The position numbers were made by a program, and so were the translations under genes. Shown here piece by piece: positions 16,915 through 25,518 of a DNA stretch of 64,000 nucleotides (positions are counted from its first letter, which is position 1; every line of letters begins with the position of its first letter). The notes under the pieces are model-generated. The model searched no databases. It had not been told where the DNA came from and saw only the letters and a program-made list of their open reading frames with translations. The DNA is taken from assembly GCF_017922435.1 (NCBI RefSeq), contig NZ_VDEZ01000003.1, positions 248,001 through 312,000 on the forward strand. Reading direction: 5' to 3'. The stretch is from Thalassospira sp. ER-Se-21-Dark (GTDB lineage Bacteria > Pseudomonadota > Alphaproteobacteria > Rhodospirillales > Thalassospiraceae).

Positions 16915-17871
16915 TTAGAACGGGCTGTCCGGGAAATAGAAGTTCTCGGCATTTTCCTGGGTAACAACGGTCGCACCCAGGATATAGCGACCTTCAACCG
17001 GCGCATTCGACGTGAACTTCATAACGGTCACGTCCATCGCAGTTGCGATCATTGCCGGCGGATACAGAACATCAATCGGGGTCAGTTCATCACCATCCAT
17101 CACGCGTTTGATGATGTCTTTCATGCCAGCACCGCCAACGATGAACATCTCGTCCGTACGATCGGCCTGTTTGACGGCTTCGATCACGCCAAGCGCGATG
17201 TCGTCATCCTGTGCCCAGACCGCGTTGATTTCCGGGAAGCGTGACAGGAAGTCCTGCATCACTTCATAGCCGTCATCACGGTTCCAGTTGGCATGTTTCA
17301 TATCAAGAATTTCGATATTCGAACCCTCAAGCGCCTCGACAAACGCGTCCACACGCTCGGTATCGATCGTGGTCGGAATGCCGCGCAGAACAACGATCTT
17401 GCCTTCGTCATTAAGGCGTTCACGGATGTATTCGCCCGAAACACGGCCAAGTTCCGGGTTGTTGCCCGCAACATAGACGTCTTCGATGCCCGGAAGCGAA
17501 AGACCACGGTCAACCACGGTGACAAACTTGCCCGCCTGTTTGACCTGCTGGACCGGAACGGTCAGCGGATCAGATTCAAACGGCAAGACGACCAGGGCAT
17601 CGATATTCTGAACCGACACCAGATCTTCAAGGTCGTTGGCCTGTTCGGTTGCACCATTCGCGCTGACCACAATGACATCGATATTGGGATGGGTTGCCTC
17701 AATACGCTTTTCAGCCTGTTCGGCATGCCAGTTCAGGCCACCTGCCCAACCATGGGTCGCTGCCGGGATCGAAACCCCGATCTTGATCTTTTCCTGTGCG
17801 ATTGCACCGCTCGATGCCAAACCAAGGCCCAGAACACAGGCGGCCCCCAGATATTTTGTAAACGTTTTCAT
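16915..17871 (-). CDS. Sugar ABC transporter substrate-binding protein (ribose/RbsB type)
   Basis: The 318-residue protein has a signal peptide ending in SSGAIAQ (about residue 25) and a mature type I periplasmic-binding fold typical of the RbsB group: KIGVSIPAATHGWAGGL, VVLPFESDPL, TVVDRGL and VWAQDDDIALGVIEAV. It would deliver a monosaccharide or polyol to the neighbouring permease and ATPase. The first five codons contain a 14-base match to the LacI-type operator found upstream of the operon's regulator. The ATG at 17871 is chosen because the signal peptide begins there. There are 64 bases to the permease gene upstream. Confidence 0.88.
   Translation of the reverse strand: MKTFTKYLGAACVLGLGLASSGAIAQEKIKIGVSIPAATHGWAGGLNWHAEQAEKRIEATHPNIDVIVVSANGATEQANDLEDLVSVQNIDALVVLPFESDPLTVPVQQVKQAGKFVTVVDRGLSLPGIEDVYVAGNNPELGRVSGEYIRERLNDEGKIVVLRGIPTTIDTERVDAFVEALEGSNIEILDMKHANWNRDDGYEVMQDFLSRFPEINAVWAQDDDIALGVIEAVKQADRTDEMFIVGGAGMKDIIKRVMDGDELTPIDVLYPPAMIATAMDVTVMKFTSNAPVEGRYILGATVVTQENAENFYFPDSPF
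17857..17870. promoter_or_regulatory. Internal LacI-type operator-like site at the binding-protein start
   Basis: TGTAAACGTTTTCA here is identical to the site at 20815-20828 upstream of the lacI gene. It overlaps codons 1-5 of the binding-protein gene. It may be an internal operator or roadblock. Chance plus codon constraint cannot be excluded. Confidence 0.4.
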
Positions 17872-17935
17872 CAACGTTTCCTCCTGATCAAAAAAATGAT
17901 GCGTTTTCACATTCTTCCCGGACGTTGATCGCCGG

Positions 17936-18949
17936 TTATTTGCTCTTTTTGCGTCGCCAGTCCCCGCGCTGCAGGAATACCGCAACGATGATGATCAGAC
18001 CCTGAACTGCTCCGTTCAGATAGTTGCTGATCGCATCCGTCAAATTCAGAATATTGCCAATCGTGGTCAGCATGATCGCGCCGATCACCGTGCCCCAGAT
18101 CCGGCCATAGCCACCCTTAAGCATCGTGCCACCAATGATCACGGCAGCAATCGCTTCAAGTTCCCAAAGCACCCCGGTCGAGCTTGAGGCAGACCCAAGA
18201 CGCGGCACATAAATGATGGTCGCAACCGATACGCACAGCCCCTGAATGACATAGGTCAGGGTCTTCACACGGTCGACATGGATTGCCGAATACCGCGCAA
18301 CCTGCTCGTTTGAGCCAATCGCAAAGCATTTCCGCCCGAACGGCGTCATGTTAAGCAGTACATAGCCCGCAACCGCCACGGCAAAGAACACAAGCACCGG
18401 CACTGGAATGCCCAGAATGTCGCCGTAATAGACCGGGCGATAAACACCGCGCACATCAAAATCAAGCGACAGGGTCCCGCCATCGGCCATATAGGTCACA
18501 AGCGACCGGTAAATCCCCATGGTGCCCAGTGTGACAATAAACGCTTCGATCTTGCCCTTGGTGCTGACCAGGCCATTAACGGCACCCGCCGCAATCCCCA
18601 GCAAGACTGACAACACCACACCGATCAAAACCGTCTCAATCCCGGCACCCAGCGTTGCAACAAGCGTGTTCATCACAACAATCATGGCACCCGAAATAAA
18701 CGCCGCCATGGAGCCCACCGAAAGATCAATGCCGCCCGCGGTGATCACAAAGGTCGCACCCACCGCGATGATGCCGATAAAGGCCGCACGGGTGAAAATG
18801 TTCGAAAGGTTGCCGCCGCTCAGGAACGCGTCATTAATACCCGTTCCCAGAACAAACAGGCCAACGAGGGCCAAAAACGGACCCAAGGCTTTGAAATCGA
18901 TATTGAAACCACTCGAAGTCGAAGCTTCAGAGCGCTCAAGGCTACTCAT
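17936..18949 (-). CDS. Sugar ABC transporter permease (RbsC type)
   Basis: The 337-residue inner-membrane protein has 8-10 hydrophobic segments and the BPD_transp_2 features of sugar permeases: [56 protein letters not shown] and the cytoplasmic contact region [15 protein letters not shown]. The start at 18949 overlaps the end of the ATPase gene by 8 bases, which couples their translation. Longer starts lie inside the ATPase gene. It forms the pore of the ribose-type importer in this operon. Confidence 0.9.
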   Translation of the reverse strand: MSSLERSEASTSSGFNIDFKALGPFLALVGLFVLGTGINDAFLSGGNLSNIFTRAAFIGIIAVGATFVITAGGIDLSVGSMAAFISGAMIVVMNTLVATLGAGIETVLIGVVLSVLLGIAAGAVNGLVSTKGKIEAFIVTLGTMGIYRSLVTYMADGGTLSLDFDVRGVYRPVYYGDILGIPVPVLVFFAVAVAGYVLLNMTPFGRKCFAIGSNEQVARYSAIHVDRVKTLTYVIQGLCVSVATIIYVPRLGSASSSTGVLWELEAIAAVIIGGTMLKGGYGRIWGTVIGAIMLTTIGNILNLTDAISNYLNGAVQGLIIIVAVFLQRGDWRRKKSK

Positions 18950-20495
18950 GAACAGACACTCCCTGCTTGCCTGAAATTCCTGTCGCGTGCCGCATGATTT
19001 CATGCTCGTTGCGGTCGTTTCCTTCGAGAATGCCGGTGATACGGCCCGCCGCCATGACCGCGATGCGATCAGACAGGCCAAGCATTTCCGGCATTTCAGA
19101 CGACAGGAGAATGACGGATTTACCGCGTTTGGTAAGATCGCCGATGAAATGATAAATCTGGCTTTTGGTGCCGATATCGATGCCGCGTGTCGGCTCGTCG
19201 ATGATCACGACTTCCGGGTCGGTTTCCATGACCTTCGCCAGCAGAAGCTTTTGCTGATTGCCGCCGGAAAAATCACCGACCTTGGTTTTCGGATCGGCCG
19301 CGCGAATGTCAAAGGCCTCAATTGCGCTTTCAAGGGCGGCTTCTTCGGCCTTGCGGTCGATAATGAAGGTCCCGAATTTTTCAAGCGCCAGCAAAGTCAG
19401 GTTGGGCCGCATATCCATATTCAGCAACAACCCGCTGCCCTTGCGATCCTTGGTCAGATAGGCAATGCCGCATTTCTTGGCATCCTGCAGACTGTTGATT
19501 GGGACAATCTTGCCATTGCGCGCTATATCGCCAGATGTCCGGTCTCGCAGACCAATGATGGCCTCCATCAAGGCTGTCCGCCCGGCCCCGACAATCCCTG
19601 CAAAGCCCAGAACTTCACCGCGCCGCAAATCAAAACTGGCATCACGCACCTGCCCGTCAACCGATACATTGCGGACAGACATGGCAACATCATGGGCCTC
19701 AACCGGCGCGCGGTCGGGGAACATCTGTTTGATGTCCCGCCCGACCATCAGGCGCGCCATGTCGTCTTTTTCAACCTCGGCCACCGGCTCGGTCGTGATC
19801 AGGCGCCCGTCGCGCAGAACCGTCACCCGGTCGGCAATCGCCTTGATCTCGTCCAGCTTGTGGGAAATGTAAAGGATCGCGACACCCTGTTCACGCAGGC
19901 GTCGGATCTGATCAAACAGGATATCAACCTCGCGCCCGGTCAGAACGGCGGTTGGCTCATCAAGGATCAGAATATCGGCATTTTTCGAAAGCGCCTTGGC
20001 AATTTCGACCATCTGACGGTCCGAAACCGCAAGATCCTTGATGCGTGTGCGCGGATCGACATCGCATTGCAATTGATCCAGAAGCTTTTTGGCTTCCGCG
20101 CGCATCGCCGCCTTGTCAAGGAACCAGCCCCGCTTGATCTCGCGGCCAAGGAAAATGTTCTCTTCGACGGTCAGTTGCTCGGCCAGGTTCAGTTCCTGAT
20201 GGATCAGGATGACACCATGATTTTCGGCAACTTCACTGTCTTCAAAGGTGACCGCAGTCTGATCAAGACTAAGCGCGCCACTGGTCGGCTGATGATAGCC
20301 AGACAGGATTTTCACTAACGTCGATTTGCCCGCACCATTTTCGCCCAAAAGCGCATGCACTTCCCCCGCATGCAGATCGATGGAAACATCGAAAAGCACC
20401 TGTGCCGGACCAAATGACTTGCAAATCTCCCGACCGGACAGCCGCACGCGCGCCTGCTGATCGGGATTAACGGCGTGAACAGCCGCATCCGTCAT
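18942..20495 (-). CDS. Sugar ABC transporter ATP-binding protein (RbsA type, two ABC domains)
   Basis: The 517-residue protein has two ABC domains. The first has Walker [10 protein letters not shown] (51-59), the signature-like [15 protein letters not shown] and Walker [12 protein letters not shown]. The second has a degenerate Walker [10 protein letters not shown], signature [13 protein letters not shown] and [12 protein letters not shown]. This asymmetry is normal for the RbsA/MglA/XylG group. It is the first gene of a five-gene minus-strand operon (ATPase, permease, binding protein, TIM barrel, oxidoreductase). The repeat element copy B lies 45 bases upstream, between this gene and the operator region. 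Confidence 0.92.
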   Translation of the reverse strand: MTDAAVHAVNPDQQARVRLSGREICKSFGPAQVLFDVSIDLHAGEVHALLGENGAGKSTLVKILSGYHQPTSGALSLDQTAVTFEDSEVAENHGVILIHQELNLAEQLTVEENIFLGREIKRGWFLDKAAMRAEAKKLLDQLQCDVDPRTRIKDLAVSDRQMVEIAKALSKNADILILDEPTAVLTGREVDILFDQIRRLREQGVAILYISHKLDEIKAIADRVTVLRDGRLITTEPVAEVEKDDMARLMVGRDIKQMFPDRAPVEAHDVAMSVRNVSVDGQVRDASFDLRRGEVLGFAGIVGAGRTALMEAIIGLRDRTSGDIARNGKIVPINSLQDAKKCGIAYLTKDRKGSGLLLNMDMRPNLTLLALEKFGTFIIDRKAEEAALESAIEAFDIRAADPKTKVGDFSGGNQQKLLLAKVMETDPEVVIIDEPTRGIDIGTKSQIYHFIGDLTKRGKSVILLSSEMPEMLGLSDRIAVMAAGRITGILEGNDRNEHEIMRHATGISGKQGVSVHE

Positions 20496-20540
20496 GAATA
20501 TATCCTCCCTAGCGTCGCATTTTTTGCGATCAACTCTTGA

Positions 20541-20808
20541 TTAGGGTCAGGACCCGCTAATTTGATTTGGATGGCAGACGTTATATCTGTGAAATCCAAG
20601 GAACAGCCCGCCGGTCGGGTCGCCATCCCGACCAAGGGATATGACGCCGGAGTTCGCAGATATAACGTCTGTCCTTCGGATTGACCGGATTTGCACGGCC
20701 TACTTTGTCGAAAAACCTTGAAAGATGCATATCTTCCTGCGGTTTTCCTCCGCGTATCCGCACAAATCCGGTCAACCATCTAAACCAAATTAGTGGGCCC
20801 TGACCCTA
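20541..20808. repeat. 268-bp palindromic-ended repeat element, copy B (MITE-like)
   Basis: It is the inverted counterpart of copy A, with terminal inverted repeats at 20541-20574 and about 20775-20808 beginning TTAGGGTCAGGACCC, and the same internal inverted pair (CAGACGTTATATCTG near 20576 and CAGATATAACGTCTG near 20657). By eye the two copies agree at roughly 80-85 percent of positions. It stands between the lacI-side operators and the ABC operon start. Short open frames on its minus strand are judged not to be genes. Confidence 0.85.
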
Positions 20809-20814
20809 GCTCTA

Positions 20815-20849
20815 TGTAAACGTTTTCATTTTCGATGTAAACCTTTACA
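20815..20849. promoter_or_regulatory. Paired LacI-type operators upstream of lacI
   Basis: Two 14-base palindrome-like sites, TGTAAACGTTTTCA (20815-20828) and TGTAAACCTTTACA (20836-20849), have starts exactly 21 bases apart, or two helical turns. They match the TGTAAACGNTTACA type bound by LacI/GalR regulators. They lie between the divergent lacI gene (20935) and the ABC operon and so probably control both. Confidence 0.75.
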
Positions 20850-20934
20850 TTTTGCTCGGAGTGATCAAAATCACCTGCCAATCCGGGCGTCGAATGCCGC
20901 TGGACAGCCTGCAACCGGCGGAGTAGGAAGAAGA

Positions 20935-21966
20935 ATGACTGAAAAAATCGCGACGATTGAAGATGTTGCCCGCCAGGCAGGGGTGTCTATTGCCACCGTA
21001 AGCCGGGCCTTGCACAAACCCAATGTGGTTTCCGAAACCACACGCGAAAGAGTGCAAACAGCCATCGCCGCGACCGGTTACACCGCCAATGTCATGGCCC
21101 GGAACCTGCGTCTGAACCGTTCGGGGATGATTCTTTTGCTGGTGCCCGATATCGGAAACCCTTTCTTTTCGGCGATTCTGTCGGGCATTGAAAAGGGTGC
21201 CAGTCAGGCGGGCTATAACGTCCTGATTGGCGACACCCAAAACGATCCCGAACGCGAAGCAACCTATGCCGCCTATCTGCGCAGCAATCAGGCCGATGCG
21301 ATGATCCTGCTCAATGGCAGGCTTCCGGCACCGCTTGCCAAGGCCCCGGCAAACGCCACACCGCCGGTGGTGATTGCCTGCGAACGCATTCCGGGATGTG
21401 CCTTGCCAACCGTCATCATTGATAATGACGAGGCATCCTTTGTTGCGACCAACCATCTGATTGATCTCGGCCATACCCGCATCGCCCATGTCAGTGGCCC
21501 GACGGGCAATATCCTGACCACGGACCGGGTGACCGGATATCGCCGCGCCCTGAAATCAGCCGGCATCACCAACGAGCCAGGCCTGATTTATCGCGGCGAT
21601 TTTTCCATCGATTCCGGCATTGCCGCCGGCCGTGCCCTTTTGGCCGATCCAAAGACCCGACCAACGGCGGTATGCTGCGCCAGTGATGGCATGGCGATCG
21701 GGGTGATTGTGGCTGCCAAGGAAGTCGGGCTTCGTATCCCGCACGACCTCTCGGTTGTCGGTTTTGACGATATTCCGCATGCCGCGGCCTATGACCCGCC
21801 GATCACCACCGTGCGCCAGCCCCGCCGCCGTCTGGGCGAACAGGCGATTGCCCTGCTTCTCGATCGGCTGGGATCAAAAACACCGCCATCGCACGGCGAA
21901 ACCGGACCGGTGATCATCCCGACCGAACTGATCGTTCGCCAAAGTACCGGCCCCTGCCCCGGTTAG
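20935..21966 (+). CDS. LacI-family transcriptional regulator of the sugar operon
   Basis: The 343-residue protein has the LacI helix-turn-helix at residues 7-30 (TIEDVARQAGVSIATVSRALHKP) and the hinge region (about 45-62). A periplasmic-binding-like effector domain follows, with LLLVPDIGNPFFSAIL and SVVGFDDIPHA. The AGGAAGA ribosome site precedes the ATG. It is divergent from the ribose-type ABC operon and has paired operator sites 86-120 bases upstream. Repression relieved by the transported sugar or its metabolite is the expected mode. Confidence 0.9.
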   Translation: MTEKIATIEDVARQAGVSIATVSRALHKPNVVSETTRERVQTAIAATGYTANVMARNLRLNRSGMILLLVPDIGNPFFSAILSGIEKGASQAGYNVLIGDTQNDPEREATYAAYLRSNQADAMILLNGRLPAPLAKAPANATPPVVIACERIPGCALPTVIIDNDEASFVATNHLIDLGHTRIAHVSGPTGNILTTDRVTGYRRALKSAGITNEPGLIYRGDFSIDSGIAAGRALLADPKTRPTAVCCASDGMAIGVIVAAKEVGLRIPHDLSVVGFDDIPHAAAYDPPITTVRQPRRRLGEQAIALLLDRLGSKTPPSHGETGPVIIPTELIVRQSTGPCPG

Positions 21967-22007
21967 CGGCCCCTCTTAGGCAACTCTAATCTTAGGCATC
22001 TTCAATC

Positions 22008-22496
22008 TCAGGCACTGGCAATCTTTTGCCACTCGCCCATGACGGAACGCGCGTTTCCTTCATGATCCTCGCCGGATTTGGCGATTTCAGAGGCAAAAAT
22101 TTCAAACCGGATACCATTGGGATCGCGCATAAATAACCGGCGCGACTTGCCGTCATCTTCGCTATGATAGACCACCTTGTGCTGGAACAGGTGGTTTTGC
22201 CAGGAAATCACATCGCGCGGGGCAGCACAGCGCAACCCGATATGAAACACATCATCGGGCATGTTTGGATCATCCGGATAAGGCCCGGTATCGGCCGGCC
22301 AGTCAAAGAAGGACAGGCGCGTGCCATCGGGCAGCGCATAGGTAATCAGCAAATAATCGGATTTCCACGACGGGCTATAGCCACTTTCCGCGTGAACCAG
22401 TGTTGCGCCCACCACTTTGGAATAAAAATGGTCGGTCGCCTCAAGATCGCGGGTCGGGAACGCAAGATGGTCGACACTTACAGGTGCAGGTGACAT
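22008..22496 (-). CDS. VOC (glyoxalase/dioxygenase) superfamily protein
   Basis: The 162-residue protein carries one vicinal-oxygen-chelate module pair: VDHLAFPTRDLEATDHFYSKVVG at the start and RRLFMRDPNGIRFEIFASE later. The histidine in VDHLAF, the histidine in DVFHIGLR and the glutamate in FEIF are likely metal ligands. Such small proteins may be lyases, isomerases, dioxygenases or resistance proteins, and nothing here decides between them. The start at 22496 follows GGAGGAGG; an in-frame start 30 codons upstream is not conserved. It is a single gene, convergent with lacI. Confidence 0.8.
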   Translation of the reverse strand: MSPAPVSVDHLAFPTRDLEATDHFYSKVVGATLVHAESGYSPSWKSDYLLITYALPDGTRLSFFDWPADTGPYPDDPNMPDDVFHIGLRCAAPRDVISWQNHLFQHKVVYHSEDDGKSRRLFMRDPNGIRFEIFASEIAKSGEDHEGNARSVMGEWQKIASA

Positions 22497-22650
22497 GGGG
22501 CCTCCTCCGTCTGAATGTATCCGTGTTACGGGCGCGACAACATGATGGTAATCATGAATGCGCCCCATGATCAACAGATGGGGCAATGGCCCTTCGAAAT
22601 CAATGCGATTGCCCCTTGATCAAACCGTCATGAAACCACAACATGCACAG

Positions 22651-22677
22651 AGGCGCGAAATCGCCTAATAAAGGCGA
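22651..22677 (+). other. Alternative hairpin trio upstream of the nspC promoter
   Basis: The segment TCGCCT (22661-22666) can pair with AGGCG at 22651-22655 or with AGGCGA at 22672-22677, but not both. Otherwise the stretch 22497-22687 shows no gene that I can support. Confidence 0.3.
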
Positions 22678-22687
22678 CATTGCAGTA

Positions 22688-22716
22688 TTGACCGCCCCTG
22701 CCCCCGCTGCTATTGG
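22688..22716 (+). promoter_or_regulatory. Probable sigma-70 promoter for the nspC leader
   Basis: TTGACC (22688-22693) and TATTGG (22711-22716) are separated by 17 bases. Transcription starting near 22723 would give a leader of about 220 bases before nspC that includes the short frame at 22763. The -10 match is only partial. Confidence 0.45.
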
Positions 22717-22762
22717 GACGCAGCAAAACGCATTTGGCAAACCCGAAGGATGGAGGCATCTG

Positions 22763-22825
22763 ATGAATGAATACAGTTTATCTGTCTCCGTCTATTGGAT
22801 GACGCACCGTCAGGCTGACCACTAG
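22763..22825 (+). CDS. Candidate 20-residue leader peptide upstream of nspC
   Basis: An ATG at 22763 is preceded by GGAGG (22752-22756) at a 6-base spacing, an ideal ribosome site. It opens a frame of 20 codons, MNEYSLSVSVYWMTHRQADH, ending in TAG at 22823-22825. The short frame lies between a plausible promoter and nspC. A small hairpin, CACCAATTTGGTG (22842-22854) followed by ATTTTG, comes just after it. This layout fits translation-coupled control of a polyamine biosynthesis gene, as with other polyamine leader peptides. No homologue is known to me, so both the gene and its role are proposals. Confidence 0.5.
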   Translation: MNEYSLSVSVYWMTHRQADH

Positions 22826-22941
22826 AAAAGCCGGTTGCCCCCACCAATTTGGTGATTTTGCCCAAACCCGGAACCTGACAGCGTGATCGCGCGTTCCGAG
22901 TTCACCCGCATTCCCCGTGACATAGTTGTAGAGAGCCGTCC

Positions 22942-24039
22942 ATGCCCGCAACGCCCTATTATCTGATCGACAAGTCCAAGCTTAAAAGCAACATGGAAAA
23001 GATCGCCTATGTGCGCGAACATTCCGGTGCCAAGGCGTTGCTTGCCCTTAAATGCTTTGCGACCTGGTCGGTGTTTGACTTCATGTCGGACTATATGGAC
23101 GGCACCACGTCTTCGTCGCTCTATGAAGTCAAGCTGGGCCGCCAGAAATTTGGCAAGGAAACCCACGCCTATAGTGTCGCCTATTCCGACGATGAAATCG
23201 GCGAAGTCATCGAGAATGCCGACAAGATCATCTTCAATTCCATCAGCCAGCTGACCCGCTTTGCCGATCAGGCATCGGGCATTGTGCGTGGTTTGCGCCT
23301 GAACCCGCAGGTCTCGACCTCAAGCTTCGATCTGGCCGATCCGGCGCGTCCGTTCTCGCGTCTGGGCGAATGGGACGTCGCCAAGGTCGAAGCGGTGATG
23401 GACCGCATTTCCGGCTTCATGATCCACAATAACTGCGAAAATGCCGACTTTGATCTGTTTGATCAGATGCTGGGCAATATCGAGGAAAAGTTTGGCTCGC
23501 TTCTCGCGCGCGTTGAATGGGTCAGCCTCGGCGGCGGCATCCACTTCACCGGTGATAACTACCCGCTTGATAAATTCTGTGCCCGGCTCAAGGCATTCTC
23601 CGAGAAATTCGGTGTGCAGGTCTATCTTGAACCCGGCGAAGCATCGATCACCAAAAGCACCACCCTTGAGGTCACCGTGCTTGATACGCTGTTTAACGGC
23701 AAAAACCTTGCCATCGTCGATAGCTCGATCGAGGCGCACATGCTTGATCTTCTGATCTATCGCGAAAATGCCAAGGTCCTGCCGAACACGGGCGATCATT
23801 CCTACATGATTTGCGGCAAGTCCTGCCTTGCCGGCGACGTATTTGGCGAATTTGATTTCGAAAACGAGATCAAGGTCGGCGACCGTATCTCCATTCAGGA
23901 TGCGGCCGGCTACACCATGGTGAAAAAGAACTGGTTTAACGGGGTCGGCATGCCGTCCATCGTGATCCGGGAACTCGACGGAACAGAGCGCGTTGTGCGT
24001 GAGTTCAGTTTTGACGACTACGTTTCGAGCCTTTCGTAA
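22942..24039 (+). CDS. nspC: Carboxynorspermidine/carboxyspermidine decarboxylase NspC
   Basis: The 365-residue protein is a PLP-dependent fold-III (alanine racemase-like) decarboxylase. It begins with TPYYLIDKSKLKSNMEKIAYVREHSGAKALLALKCF; the lysine in LALKCF is the PLP lysine. The late CLAGDVFG block holds the catalytic cysteine region, and SLGGGIHF is the phosphate-binding glycine turn. It removes CO2 from carboxyspermidine to give spermidine, the last step of the aspartate-semialdehyde-dependent polyamine route. Its partner dehydrogenase follows 78 bases downstream. The ATG at 22942 fits the family length. A leader peptide candidate lies upstream. Confidence 0.92.
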   Translation: MPATPYYLIDKSKLKSNMEKIAYVREHSGAKALLALKCFATWSVFDFMSDYMDGTTSSSLYEVKLGRQKFGKETHAYSVAYSDDEIGEVIENADKIIFNSISQLTRFADQASGIVRGLRLNPQVSTSSFDLADPARPFSRLGEWDVAKVEAVMDRISGFMIHNNCENADFDLFDQMLGNIEEKFGSLLARVEWVSLGGGIHFTGDNYPLDKFCARLKAFSEKFGVQVYLEPGEASITKSTTLEVTVLDTLFNGKNLAIVDSSIEAHMLDLLIYRENAKVLPNTGDHSYMICGKSCLAGDVFGEFDFENEIKVGDRISIQDAAGYTMVKKNWFNGVGMPSIVIRELDGTERVVREFSFDDYVSSLS

Positions 24040-24117
24040 AACACGAAAGCGCAGTTTTCATAGCGAACCGGGGAAGTATTTCCCCACCTCTCAAAACAGG
24101 GGAGTTTTTGGCCCGAC

Positions 24118-25359
24118 ATGAAAAAGAATGTTCTGATTATCGGCGCAGGTGGCGTCGCCCAGGTCGTTGCACATAAATGCGCACAGCATAATGACGTGCT
24201 TGGCGATATTCATATCGCATCGCGCACGGCATCAAAGTGCCAGTCCATCATCGACAGCATCCACGAAAAGAAAAACCTTAAGAACCCAGGCGTTCTTGAA
24301 GGTCACGCCCTGGATGCGACCGACGTTGATGCCACTGCGGCCCTGATCGAAAAAACCGGCGTTAAAATCGTCATTAATGTCGGCTCTGCCTTTATCAACA
24401 TGCCGGTCATGTCGGCCTGCATCAAAACCGGTGTCGCCTATCTCGATACCGCCATCCATGAAGAGCAGGACAAAATCTGCGAAACCCCGCCATGGTATGC
24501 CAACTATGAATGGAAACGCCGTGCCGAGTGCGAGGCGGCTGGCGTTACCGCCATTCTTGGCGTCGGCTTCGATCCGGGTGTTGTGAACGCCTATGCCAAA
24601 CTGGCGGTCGAAGATTACTTCGATAAAATTGACTCGATCGACATCATCGACATCAATGCCGGCAGCCACGGCAAATACTTTGCCACCAACTTCGACCCGG
24701 AAATCAACTTCCGCGAATTCACCGGCACGGTCTATTCCTGGCAGGACAGCAAATGGCAGTCCAACAAGATGTTCGAGATCAAAAAGATCTGGGACATGCC
24801 GGTTGTCGGCGAAAGCCAGACCTTCATGACCGGCCATGACGAGGTCCATTCCCTGTCCCAGAACCTTGACGTGCCGAACGTCCGCTTCTGGATGGGCTTT
24901 GGCGATCACTACGTCAATGTCTTCACGGTCCTCAATAACATCGGCCTTCTGTCCGAAAAACCGGTCACCACCGCCGAGGGCCTCGAAGTCGTGCCGCTCA
25001 AGGTCGTCAAGGCCTGCCTGCCAGATCCAAGCTCCTTGGCACCGGACTATACCGGCAAGACCTGCATCGGCGATCTGGTCAAGGGTACGAAGGACGGCAA
25101 GGAAACCGAAGTCCTGATCTATAACGTGGCGGACCATAAGGACGCCTACAATGAAGTCGGAAGTCAGGGCATTTCCTACACCGCTGGTGTTCCGCCCGTC
25201 GCGGCTGCGATGCTGATCGCAACGGGTGAGTGGGATGTGAAAAAGATGGCAAACGTCGAAGAACTGCCATCCAAACCGTTCCTGAATTTGCTCAACGGCA
25301 TGGGTCTCCCGACCCGCATCAAGGACGCCAATGGCGACCGTGCGCTCGACTTCTCCTAA
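24118..25359 (+). CDS. Carboxynorspermidine/carboxyspermidine dehydrogenase (saccharopine dehydrogenase family)
   Basis: The 413-residue protein starts with a nucleotide fold, NVLIIGAGGVAQVVAHKCAQ (about residues 4-22). It continues with saccharopine-dehydrogenase-like segments such as VGSAFINMPVMSACIKTGVAYLDTA and GVGFDPGVVNAYA. It condenses putrescine with aspartate semialdehyde and reduces the imine with NADPH to carboxyspermidine, the substrate of NspC. The two genes form an operon, with a 6-bp hairpin (GGGGAA at 24070, TTCCCC at 24080) in the 78-base spacer. A strong terminator follows. Saccharopine dehydrogenase itself is unlikely because nspC is adjacent. Confidence 0.92.
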   Translation: MKKNVLIIGAGGVAQVVAHKCAQHNDVLGDIHIASRTASKCQSIIDSIHEKKNLKNPGVLEGHALDATDVDATAALIEKTGVKIVINVGSAFINMPVMSACIKTGVAYLDTAIHEEQDKICETPPWYANYEWKRRAECEAAGVTAILGVGFDPGVVNAYAKLAVEDYFDKIDSIDIIDINAGSHGKYFATNFDPEINFREFTGTVYSWQDSKWQSNKMFEIKKIWDMPVVGESQTFMTGHDEVHSLSQNLDVPNVRFWMGFGDHYVNVFTVLNNIGLLSEKPVTTAEGLEVVPLKVVKACLPDPSSLAPDYTGKTCIGDLVKGTKDGKETEVLIYNVADHKDAYNEVGSQGISYTAGVPPVAAAMLIATGEWDVKKMANVEELPSKPFLNLLNGMGLPTRIKDANGDRALDFS

Positions 25360-25381
25360 GCGCACCTCACAAATACAAACG

Positions 25382-25420
25382 AAATGGCGGGCGCACATTG
25401 CCCGCCATTTTGCGTTTTTG
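25382..25420 (+). terminator. Terminator after the carboxyspermidine operon
   Basis: An 11-bp perfect stem, AAATGGCGGGC (25382-25392) with GCCCGCCATTT (25400-25410), has a 7-base loop and is followed by TGCGTTTTTG. It is 22 bases after the dehydrogenase stop. Confidence 0.85.
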
Positions 25421-25427
25421 ATAACGT

Positions 25428-25500
25428 CGTCATTCCCGCGAAGGCGGGAATCCCCCGCATTCGAACCGCTATGGATTCCAGATCTCAGCCGCGAATGACG
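25428..25500. repeat. 73-bp REP-like palindromic element
   Basis: The element starts CGTCATTCCCGCG and ends GCGAATGACG, forming terminal inverted repeats. It contains a strong hairpin, ATTCCCGC (25432-25439) with GCGGGAAT (25444-25451). This CGTCATTCCCGCG...GCGGGAATCC type is a widespread intergenic repeat of proteobacterial chromosomes. It lies between convergent genes. Confidence 0.75.
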
Positions 25501-25518
25501 ATGCGCAACACCCGCGCC

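Noticed and set aside
18987-20318. 443-codon open frame on the plus strand opposite the RbsA-type ATPase
   Set aside because: It lies antisense to a clear gene, has no ribosome site or recognisable domain, and long antisense frames are common opposite GC-rich alphaproteobacterial genes.
20492-20779. Short open frames inside the 268-bp repeat (also 14004-14222 in copy A)
   Set aside because: The two copies differ in reading frame and termination, and similarity follows the nucleotide repeat rather than a protein; not treated as genes.
22643-22825. 60-codon frame containing the leader peptide frame
   Set aside because: The upstream ATG at 22643 lacks a ribosome site and precedes the likely promoter; only the last 20 codons, from the ATG at 22763, are supported.
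24232-25398. 388-codon open frame opposite the carboxyspermidine dehydrogenase
   Set aside because: Antisense shadow with no domain or ribosome site.
25428-25500. REP-like element as a CRISPR or attachment site
   Set aside because: It is one copy with a single hairpin, without spaced repeats, integrase or tRNA nearby.
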